Source: Orientallactaga sibirica | Taxonomy: Eukaryota; Chordata; Mammalia; Rodentia; Dipodidae | DNA length: 64,000 nt | Reading direction: 5' to 3' | NCBI GenBank assembly: GCA_036365145.1 | Contig: JAEOAD010000982.1 | Location: forward strand, 6,908,001 to 6,972,000 | In this document: positions 56,483-64,000 of the stretch, in pieces | How the letters are laid out: every line of letters starts with the position of its first letter | Numbering within the stretch: position 1 is the first letter of the stretch | Notes under the pieces: generated by a model | Databases searched by the model: none | What the model saw: the letters and a program-made list of their open reading frames with translations, nothing else | What the model was told of the DNA's origin: nothing | Program-made: the position numbers and the translations under genes

Positions 56483-56688
56483 GCTTAAGGGAAACCACAG
56501 GCTCCGAGAGTGATGGGGGTGACTCAAGCAGTACCAAGTCCGAAGGTGCCAATGGGACAGTGGCAACTGCAGCCATTCAGCCCAAGAAAGTTAAAGGAGT
56601 GGGCTTTGGAGATATTTTCAAAGACAAGCCAATCAAACTAAGACCAAGGTCAATTGAAGTAGAAAATGACTTCCTGCCAGTAGAAAAG
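56483..56688 (+). CDS. SH3KBP1: SH3KBP1 (CIN85) internal exon, linker between SH3B and SH3C
   Basis: A 206-bp exon after a CTTTTGACAG acceptor. GC completes a Ser codon, then 68 codons read [20 protein letters not shown], followed by [40 protein letters not shown] and NDFLPVEK. The exon ends in phase 0 at a GTATGT donor. It is a low-complexity acidic/Ser-rich stretch followed by a basic conserved block, [22 protein letters not shown], which has a counterpart in the paralogue CD2AP. It lies just before SH3C, whose exon should start with TIGKK and is not in this window. In the human protein this corresponds to about residues 175-242. The residues agree with human SH3KBP1 as I remember it. Confidence 0.97.
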
Positions 56689-56927
56689 GTATGTTTGACA
56701 GTTTTTGTTTGATTTCATTGTAATGCAAAATATCCAAAAGTACATCTTGAGTTTGACATCAGATGTTTCTGGGACCTCTTTTGAGGCTTCAAAGTTTTCC
56801 TTTGTTAGCTGTTCTCCATCCTCCCTTTTTTGTTCACCTTCCATGTAGGAATAGTTTTCTTATGGCTCTCTTGTGTCAGTCAGCTACTATATCATCACTA
56901 TTAGAAAATAAAGCTTCAGATAAAGTT
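56689..56927. other. Intron start after linker exon, unique
   Basis: Begins GTATGT; no repeat. Confidence 0.5.
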
Positions 56928-57375
56928 TGGGCTGGGGTAGTAGCCTCATTGGTAAAATGCTTGCTTTGCAAGTGTGAGGGCCTCTCTTTGACCACCAGTA
57001 CCCATGTATAAAACAAGCAAAAGAAAACAAAACAAGGCAAAGCAAAACCAAAAACAGGCATGCTGATGCACACTTGTAATCCCAGTGCTTAGGAGGTGGA
57101 GACAGGTGAATCTCCCACTCACTAACCAGCCAGTCTAGCCTACTTGGTGAGCTCCAGGCCAGTGAGAGACCCTGTCTTGAAAGTAGCGGATGGGAGCCAG
57201 GCGTGGTGGCACACGCCTTCAATCCTAACACTTGGGAGCCTGGGGTAGGAGGATCACTGTGAGTTCAAGGCCACCCTGAGACTACATAGTGAATTCCAGG
57301 CCAGCCTGAAACTGGAGTGGCCTGAGGAATGATACCTGAAGTTGTCCTCTTAAACTTGACATGCATGTATACACA
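56928..57375 (+). repeat. B4-like SINE interrupted by a B1
   Basis: Head TTTGGGCTGGGGTAGTAGCC, B1-like part to 57185, tail resuming near 57318 (GAATGATACCTGAAGTTGTC). Confidence 0.75.
57192..57318 (+). repeat. B1-type SINE nested in B4
   Basis: GGAGCCAGGCGTGGTGGCAC through CAGCCTGAAACTGGAGTGG; 3' end lost. Confidence 0.9.
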
Positions 57376-57399
57376 CATGTATTCACACTCACTAAGAGT

Positions 57400-57680
57400 G
57401 TGTACAAAGAGAGAAAATGTCTATTTAACTCACAGTTTTGGAGCATCCAGTCCATAATTGATTGGTCCCATTGGGCTTGACGTGGAACAAAATGGTTTAT
57501 CTCATGAGCCAAATAGCAGAGAGAAGAAAGAGCCAGGAACCCATAATCCCCTTCAAGGGCACATCTGCAATGATCTAAGGACCTCTCATCACACCTCACC
57601 TCTCACAGATTCTGCAACTTCCCAATAATACTACCCTGGGGACCAAGCTTTTAACACACTAGTCTTTGAACAACATCAAG
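57400..57680. repeat. Rodent interspersed repeat, family unassigned (copy 2)
   Basis: TTTAACTCACAGTTTTGGAGC, CAGTCCATAATTGATTGG, CCTGGGGACCAAGCTTTTAA; related to the element at 3380-3765. Confidence 0.5.
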
Positions 57681-57803
57681 GTACATACATACAATATATT
57701 TATATGCATACACACATATGTATTACCTCTGTAGGGAATGTTTCTCGATATGACTTTTAAGTGGCCCAGCACGTTTCCATATCCCTTCTTGAAAAGTCCC
57801 TCA

Positions 57804-58003
57804 TGGGGCTGGAGAGATGGTTTAGCAGTTTAGGCATTTGCCTGCAAAGCCAAAGGACCCCAGTTTGATTTCCCAGGACCCACGTAAGCCAGATGCACAA
57901 GGTGGCACATGTGTCTGGAGTTTGTTTGCAGTGGCTGGAGGCCCTGGCGCACCCATACTCTCTCTCTCTCTCAAATGCATAAACAAAAACAAAATTTTTT
58001 TAA
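57804..58003 (+). repeat. tRNA-derived SINE
   Basis: GGGGCTGGAGAGATGGTTTAG through (TC)n and A-rich tail. Confidence 0.93.
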
Positions 58004-58596
58004 AGTCCTTCATATCTGCACCCAGCTAAACATATGACCCTGATATCTTTTATATACCCAACAGTCTTTCTCCTTTCCTTGTACAGTTCTCTAATGCTTT
58101 GTGCTAGAGTGTGTTGACTATGATTCTGCATTGGATAAAAGCAGTTGTACTAAGAGTTAGCTGGAGACGATTTCAGATTCCCGAAAGGAAGTCTCCTGTA
58201 TGTGTGAATGATGAAGACAGCCTGTGTTCTGATTCCCTGGGTTGCTCTCATCAGGAAGCTGGCTGTTTTCTTTTGCCTCTGGTTCTGGGTTGGTGAGGGG
58301 TAGATAGCATGTTGCTGCTGAGTACACGGTTGCTATGGCAACCCACCCAGAGCCATAGCTCTGTGGCTGCTGATGACGTCTACTGTGGTATACTTCTGAG
58401 CATCATAGCCTTGCTTAGGAGTTGATAAATAGTGTGGAATTTTCCAAGTTATAATAAGCTACACTCGTGCTGTGCTTAAGGAATGGTTGTTAATTTGATT
58501 TAGTGATGAGATTTTTTTCTCCTATGTTTGTGCCAGCAGGTTTGGGGGATGGGGTATTGGCAAGTTTTCAAATGCAGGTTCATTGGTGGCTTTTAA
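58004..58596. other. Repeat-free intron with X-box-like site
   Basis: About 590 bp without a recognised repeat. Confidence 0.5.
58329..58381. promoter_or_regulatory. RFX X-box-like palindrome plus CRE-like site
   Basis: GTTGCTATGGCAAC at 58329-58342 fits the palindromic RFX consensus, and TGACGTCT at 58374-58381 is a near-consensus CRE. Both sit in repeat-free intron. Binding is inference. Confidence 0.4.
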
Positions 58597-58626
58597 ATGT
58601 GTTTTTTTTTTTTTTTTTTTTTTTTT
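58597..58626. repeat. Poly-T tract
   Basis: About 26 T with no recognisable SINE attached. Confidence 0.9.
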
Positions 58627-59006
58627 AGTGAGATGAAACTTTAAAGGTTGCATCATGTTCTACAGCTATTGAACCTATACCATCCACTCTGCCCGTACCA
58701 ACTTTGCCAATTATCACCATGCATTAGAAGCCGATTCTGGGGAGGGAACTGTTTGGACATTTAGTTCCTTAGAGGAAAGGCCAAGAGGAAGAAATTACAG
58801 ACTGCTTAACTTAAACTCTTCCTTTGTTGAACCTTCTCTGAACCAGTTTTGCTCTTTTCATTAATCAGTATGTGATGTTTCTCACAAATGGAAACCTATT
58901 TCATTAGTAGCTCAGCTTTGTGAGCACACATCTGTCTTCTATGGTTACCTCTAGATTCCTGGAAGTATTCATGAAAAGAGAGCCTTCATTTTTCTAAAGA
59001 ATAATA
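58627..59006. other. Intron, no identified element
   Basis: Unassigned. Confidence 0.45.
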
Positions 59007-59150
59007 GAGGTCAGGCATGGCAGTGCATACCCTTAATCCCAGTACTTGGGAGGCAGAAGTAGGAGGACTGCTGTGAATTCGAGGCCACCCTGAGACTACA
59101 TAGTAAATTCCAGGTTATCCTGGGATAGAGTGAGATCCTATATCAAAAAA
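59007..59150 (+). repeat. B1-type SINE
   Basis: GGTCAGGCATGGCAGTGCATAC through CCTATATCAAAAAAAAG. Confidence 0.92.
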
Positions 59151-59170
59151 AAGAAGAAGAAGAAGAACGG

Positions 59171-59390
59171 AAGGCTGGAGAGATGGCTTAGAGGTCATAT
59201 CACTTGCCTGCCAAGTGTAAGGACCTGAGTTCTTTTCCCTAGTACCCACATAAAGCCAGATGCACAAGGTGGCACACACGTCTGGAGTTTGTTTACAGTG
59301 GCTAGAGGTCTTGGCATGCCAATTCTCTCTCCCTGTCACTCTCTCTCTCTCTCGCTCTCTCAAATAAATAAATAAAATATTTTTTAAAAG
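59171..59390 (+). repeat. tRNA-derived SINE
   Basis: AAGGCTGGAGAGATGGCTTAG through (TC)n and AATAAATAAATAAAA. Confidence 0.93.
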
Positions 59391-60008
59391 AATAATGGAA
59401 TTTTTCCATTTTATTCAAGTATTTGAAATGAACATGACCATTGACTCAATCAAGTTGGTATGGTGTAACTTTTATTATTGCTATTAATATTTATTTTAAC
59501 TGACAATAATATGAGTTGTTATTAATATCAGTGTCAATGTAAAATATATAATAGTTCTAGTTTTGCTTATTCTTTTTTTAACTTTTATTGACAACTTCCA
59601 TAAATATAGATAATATACCATGATCATAATCCCCTCTCACTACCTTCCTTTTCCTCCTCCCAAATCCCCCCTCCACTGAATCCCCTCTTTTAAACTATAC
59701 TCTCTTCTACTTTTATGTCATTATTTTTTCTCTTTTGTTATTTAGGTCTTGTGTAGGTAGCATCAGCCACTGTGAGGTCATGAATATCATGGCCACTTTA
59801 TGTCTGGAGGACAATATTGTAAGCACTCCTTGCCTTTTTTGGCGTTTACAGTCTTTCTACCACCTCTTTCACAAATCATCCCTGAGCCTGAAAGGGTGTG
59901 ATAGAGATGTCTCGCTACGCTATAACTTCTCAAGACTGGTGAGTTTTGAATCACCCCAGTGGTCACTGCTATCTGAAAAGAGAAGCTTCTCTAATCAAAA
60001 GTAAGAGT

Positions 60009-60215
60009 GGGCTGGAGAGATGGCTTAGCAGTTAAGGCATTTGCCTACAAAGCCTAAGGACCTAGGCTCAATTCCCCAGTACCCACGTAAACCAGATGCA
60101 CAAGGTGGCGCATGTATCTGGAGTTCATTTGCAGTGGCTAGAGGCCCTGGTACACCTGTTTTTCCTGTCTCTATCTGCCTCTGTTTCTCAAAAAAATAAA
60201 TAATATATTTAAAAA
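60009..60215 (+). repeat. tRNA-derived SINE nested in L1
   Basis: GGCTGGAGAGATGGCTTAGC through AAAAAAATAAATAATATA. Target duplication AAAAGTAAGAGT / AAAAGTGAGAGT. Confidence 0.94.
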
Positions 60216-60299
60216 GTGAGAGTAGAGGGCAGTTTGGTGGGCATAATATATTCACTTTGCCAGATAGCAGTAGTAGTTTTCCCCCTGGGGAACGCCATA

Positions 60300-60465
60300 G
60301 GCTTTTTTTTTTTTTTTTTTTTTTTGGTTTTTCGAGGTAGGGTCTCACTAGCCCAGGCTGACCTGTAATTCACTGTAGTCTTAGGGTGGCCTTGAACTCT
60401 TGGTGATCCTCCTACCTCTACCTCCCAAGTGCTAGGATTAAAGGTGTGCACCACCACGCCCAGCT
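60300..60465 (-). repeat. B1-type SINE nested in L1
   Basis: Poly-T, GGTTTTTCGAGGTAGGGTC through CACCACGCCCAGC. Target duplication TAGGCTTTT. Confidence 0.94.
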
Positions 60466-61020
60466 TAGGCTTTTGATTAGGTTTTCAGTACCAGGAAGGA
60501 ATTCCTTCCTGTGAAGAGGAAGGACCTCAAATCCAATCAGAAATCAGTTGGTTTCCCCCATGACAGACATGCCACCATTGTACCAATTGGTATATTTGTC
60601 CTGGCTGGCCAGCCATGAAGCTTGCAGTCTACCACTGGTTAAGCTCGTTGATGACTTTTGTCCCCCAACAGGCTGCATAGCTCTTTCCAGCATCTTGACA
60701 GTCAACAGGGAGGAGGCTTTTAGCTCAGCTCTAATTTGATTTCTGAGTGAACCTATAACCCATGCACATGGACTCTTTAGCAATAGGGTCTTACCACCTT
60801 GTTTTGGTGGGCAATAGCCTGTAATGTTTGGGGGGGGGCATTAGAGGCCTCCCTGGCCAACAACTCACTGGAAGGCACCCATTCTTGGCACTGAAATTTT
60901 TCTAGAAACTGAGTATAAAATTATCCACCTCCACAGTCTACTTATGCTCAAAATTTATTTTTTAACATATATATTATTAGCTAGTGAAGAGGTAGGTTTC
61001 CATATGGCTTATTTAGGACA

Positions 61021-61146
61021 TTTTTTTGAGCTTAGGGTCTCAATGTAGCACAGGCTGATCTGTCTTAGGGTGGCCTTGAACTCACAGTAATCATACATCT
61101 GCCTCCCAAATGCTGGGATTAAAGGTATGTGCCACCATGCCCAGCC
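61021..61146 (-). repeat. B1-type SINE nested in L1
   Basis: TTTTTTTGAGCTTAGGGTCTC through GTGCCACCATGCCCAGCC; internal deletion. Target duplication GGACATTTTTT / GAACATTTTTT. Confidence 0.88.
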
Positions 61147-61149
61147 AGA

Positions 61150-61394
61150 ACATTTTTTTAAAAAATATTTTATGTATTTATTTATTTGAGTAAGAGGGAA
61201 GGAAGGAAGAGAAGAAGGGAGGGAGGTAGGAAAGAAAGAAATTGGGCCCACAAGGGCTTCTAGCCACTGCAAACGAACTCCAGATATATGTGCTACCTTG
61301 TGCATTTGGCTTTATGTGGGCCCTGGGAATCAAACCTTGGTCATTAGGCTTTGCAGGCAAGTGCCTTAACTGGTGAGCCATCTCTCCAGCCTCC
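61150..61394 (-). repeat. tRNA-derived SINE nested in L1
   Basis: Reverse strand; GAAGGAA-rich tract then body. Confidence 0.9.
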
Positions 61395-61404
61395 ACAACT
61401 TTTT

Positions 61405-61612
61405 AAATTTTTAAAAATTTTTTTTTATTTTTAATTATTTATTTGAAAGAGGGGGCGAGAATAGGTGTGTCAGGGCCTTCAGCCACTACAAACAAACTCC
61501 AGATGCATTTGCCACCTTGTGCATCTGGCTTATGTGGGTCCTGAAGTATCCAGCGTGGATCCTTTGGCTTTGTAGGCAAGCACCTTAACCACTAAGTCAT
61601 CTCTTCAGCCCC
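61405..61612 (-). repeat. tRNA-derived SINE nested in L1
   Basis: Reverse strand; GAGAATAGGTGTGTCAGGGC through CTAAGTCATCTCTTCAGCCC. Confidence 0.9.
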
Positions 61613-61670
61613 CATTTTTAAATTTTGATTAACCATCCTCCTATCCCCTTCTCTCCTCCACAATTTTTTG

Positions 61671-61746
61671 TATGGTCCTGAATTCCTGGGCTCAAGCAAT
61701 TCTATTGCCTCAGCTTCCCAAGTGGTGCATGCCACCACACTCAGCC
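61671..61746 (-). repeat. Old B1/7SL-type fragment
   Basis: TCCTGGGCTCAAGCAATTCTATTG, CAGCTTCCCAAGTGG, GCATGCCACCACAC. Confidence 0.65.
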
Positions 61747-62291
61747 ACTCATAAGTTTATATCTCATCACACCTTTTCCTAGCACCACAGAGATGCATGC
61801 TTGCCTTCCTATTTCAACATATGCACTTGGCAGATTTTAAATCTATATTAATTCGTCCAAACCAAAATTCCTCTACCTCTTCCTCCTTCCTTTTCTTTTA
61901 CCCACGACTTTCCCTATCTGTATTGAAGGCAGTGCTATCCTGTTCTTTGTTAGAACAAAAGCCCTTGGGTTGTTCCTAGCTGCCCTACCAGGAAACCCCA
62001 TCACCGCTGCCTAACTGTGTCCAGCATCCACTCACTGACATCTCATCACTTTCATTTCTTCCTAACAGGGTTTTTGGTTCCTTCTCTCTGGTGCATACTG
62101 GGTACTTAGAATTGTATGTGACACATAGTAGGTGTTCAATAAGTATTAATGGAAATAATATATAAATGTGTTAAAACAGCATTTTGGAGATTAGACAGCT
62201 ATAAAATGAGGGGACTGGGTAAAATTATAGAGCAGGGCTATACTTGAAAATATAGGAATTGTTTGGTTGTCAGTAATTTTGTGAAATAGAG
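61747..62291. other. Intron with L2/MIR tail scrap
   Basis: ACACATAGTAGGTGTTCAATAAG near 62122 is an L2/MIR-type end. The rest is unassigned. Confidence 0.45.
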
Positions 62292-62540
62292 TTTTTTTGA
62301 GACAAACTCCACAGACTGTCCATTTTTTATGCAAGAGAATGAGAGCAAGGGAACTGATGTGCCATGGCCTCCAGCCACTGCAATCGAACTCCAGTCGCAT
62401 GTTCCACCTTGTGCACATGTGCAACCTTACACTTGTGATACCTTGTGCATCTGGCTTACATGGGATCTGGAGAGAGATCGAACATGGTCCTTAGGCTTCA
62501 CAGGCAAGTGCCTTAACCATTAAGCCATCTTTCCAGCCCG
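62292..62540 (-). repeat. tRNA-derived SINE, AAACTCCACAGACTG variant
   Basis: Reverse strand; has the ACATGTGCAACCTTACACTTG expansion between two ACCTTGTG copies. Confidence 0.9.
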
Positions 62541-62616
62541 AGAGATTTTTTTTTGGCATTTGTAGTGGTGACATGAAACATTAATTTCATCATAGTTGTG
62601 TAATATATAGATAGGT

Positions 62617-62640
62617 ATGCATGCATGCATGCATGCATGT
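62617..62640. repeat. (TGCA)n microsatellite
   Basis: About five ATGC units, then ATGTATATGCACACATG. Confidence 0.85.
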
Positions 62641-63357
62641 ATATGCACACATGTGTATGCATCCTGATTCCAGCTTTTTTACAGAATGAAACCATGTGCT
62701 AGAACCGAACCCTTAACTCATTTTTCAGTATGAAGCCTCTGAAACAAGCATAAACTTCCCAGCCTGCTTTACTGGTTGCAGACAACTTTTACAGTATCTG
62801 AAAAGATATGAATCTATTTCCACACTCTCGCTTCCCCCAGGTGTTGGTGACATGGATAGTTGCATAAATTTACAGATCCAGTATGCTATTGTGCAACCTG
62901 GCATGAGAGATGATGAGTGTGATATTGTTTTATTAATGTACCATGTGGTTCTTCCCACTCTTGAGATGGTTTTTTGTTTAAGATTTATATTTAAGGAAGA
63001 AAATTTCCTTTGAGAATGGCACTTGCTGTTTTGATTTTTGCCAAAGCACAAGTTGTTTTGCATGTGGCAAATGAGCATATCTTGCACTTATACTGGGATC
63101 ATTGACTTTCTGACATGGCTGATTTAGTAATGTATAGGAAGGGGGAGGAATCTTATAGTTATGTGTAGCTGCAAGCATCACATGTATACTTTCTATTCAA
63201 GTTTGTGAAGTATTTACATTCACTTTCCAGTCTCAGCAGGTAGTGTTGTGCTTATGTTAGTCCTGTTTTAATCCATGGCACTGAAAGTTAATGATTAGAC
63301 TATATTTCAGGCAAAATATTATATAATATTCCTCTATCACCCCTGAAAAATGAGACG
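62641..63357. other. Repeat-free intron
   Basis: About 0.7 kb with no recognised repeat. The 120-codon minus-strand open frame 62725-63087 has no known family and no splice or start support. Confidence 0.5.
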
Positions 63358-63520
63358 TGAAACCAGACAGGTGACACATGCCTATAATCATAACACTCAG
63401 GAGGCTGAGGCTGAGGTGATGATTGAAAATTCACTGCTAGCCTAAGCTACATAACAAGTTTCATGTCAGCCTAGGTAGTATAGAGAGACTGAGTTCCAAG
63501 ACAGTCAACAAAACAAACAG
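63358..63520 (+). repeat. Old B1-related SINE
   Basis: CAGGTGACACATGCCTATAATC, AACTCAGGAGGCTGAGGC-like order, A-rich end. Confidence 0.65.
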
Positions 63521-63754
63521 TGAATATAGTTTTTCTTCTGTATCTTATTAAGCTGACAGGAAAAGCCACATTTATGAATTGTTAAATACTGCCAAATGAA
63601 TATGCCCAGAAATGATTGGTGTAATGTACCATTCAACTGAAATATTTTCAGACAAAATCATTTAATATCTCAGATTTGCTTTCAGTAATCTGGAACATGG
63701 AAGAGTGGGCAGAAGGTATAGGAGACAAGATTGGTGATGAGTTGATTATTTTGT

Positions 63755-63870
63755 TTTCACACAGGGTCTTATGTAGCCTAGTCTGACTTTGAACTTGCTA
63801 TGTAACTGAGGATGACTTTGAACTCTTGATCCTCTTGCCTCCACCTTCAAAGAGCTGGGATTGCAGCCAG
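63755..63870 (-). repeat. Old B1-related SINE
   Basis: ACAGGGTCTTATGTAGCCTAG, TGACTTTGAACTCTTGATCC. Confidence 0.7.
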
Positions 63871-63908
63871 AAAGGTGTATACATAAGAGTTTGTCACACT
63901 ATACAGTA

Positions 63909-64000
63909 TTTTTTTTTTGGAGATAGTCAAAGAGACAAAGAAAGAGAGAGAGAGAGAGGCAGAGAATGGGCGCACCAGCAGCCTCTCAGCTGCTGTGAAC
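63909..64000 (-). repeat. tRNA-derived SINE, long form, cut by window end
   Basis: TTTTTTTTGGAGATAGTCAAAG, GCACCAGCAGCCTCTCAGC matches the start of the expanded subfamily. Confidence 0.9.

Larger units (their letters stand above)
59575..61670 (-). repeat. L1 3'-UTR, reverse orientation, broken by five SINEs
   Basis: TTTTTAACTTTTATTGACAAC then ATGATCATAATCCCCTCTC, CACTGTGAGGTCATGAATATC, GTTGGTTTCCCCCATGACAG, TTTCCATATGGCTTATTTAG, the same order as at 14202-15800. Confidence 0.75.

Noticed and set aside
57282..57599. 105-codon minus-strand open frame
   Set aside because: Runs through B1/B4 tail and an interspersed repeat with a relative at 3380-3765.
56689..64000. Search for the next exon (TIGKKLPATT)
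   Set aside because: No match in the remaining sequence; it must lie downstream of the window.

Overview
The window is an intronic stretch of a rodent genome carrying internal exons of SH3KBP1 (CIN85/Ruk), read on the + strand. SH3KBP1 is X-linked in known placental mammals. Five coding exons can be placed with splice-site accuracy: 29478-29581, 43527-43656, 44195-44251, 52582-52656 and 56483-56688. All junctions keep the reading frame. The first two exons encode the second SH3 domain (SH3B), split by a phase-0 intron of about 13.9 kb. The third and fourth (57 and 75 bp, together exactly 44 codons) are an in-frame cassette pair, absent from the human 665-residue form but fitting, from memory, the longer (about 709-residue) rodent form. 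The fifth encodes the acidic/Ser-rich linker ahead of SH3C. No first exon, last exon or CpG island was recognised. The exons for SH3A and SH3C lie outside the window.

Everything else is intron, dominated by rodent interspersed repeats. B1-type (7SL-derived) SINEs, B4-like B1+ID composites, ID-type pieces and a very abundant tRNA-derived, B2-like SINE are present, with L1 3'-UTR fragments and older mammalian L1M, L2, MIR and hAT-Charlie pieces. B1 plus B4-like elements point to mouse-related rodents (Myodonta). The B1 core and the tRNA-SINE body differ from those of mouse and rat, so a jerboa-like lineage (Dipodoidea) is my best but unproven guess.

Layout: 1-29.4 kb is an upstream intron full of nested SINEs; 29.5 kb is the first SH3B exon; 29.6-43.5 kb is an intron holding a near-perfect tandem duplication of about 2.6 kb (31884-34491 and 34492-37088); 43.5-44.3 kb has the second SH3B exon and the first cassette exon; 44.3-52.6 kb is intron; 52.6 kb has the second cassette exon behind a long pyrimidine tract; 52.7-56.5 kb is repeat-poor intron; 56.5 kb has the linker exon; 56.7-64 kb is intron with an RFX X-box-like palindrome near 58.3 kb and a broken L1 near 59.6-61.7 kb.

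Most short open frames in the window are translations of SINEs, simple repeats or intron and are not annotated as genes. The most useful points for follow-up are the tandem duplication (real or assembly artefact), the 44-codon cassette pair, the internally expanded SINE subfamilies, and two candidate intronic regulatory elements. I saw no convincing wholly new gene system.
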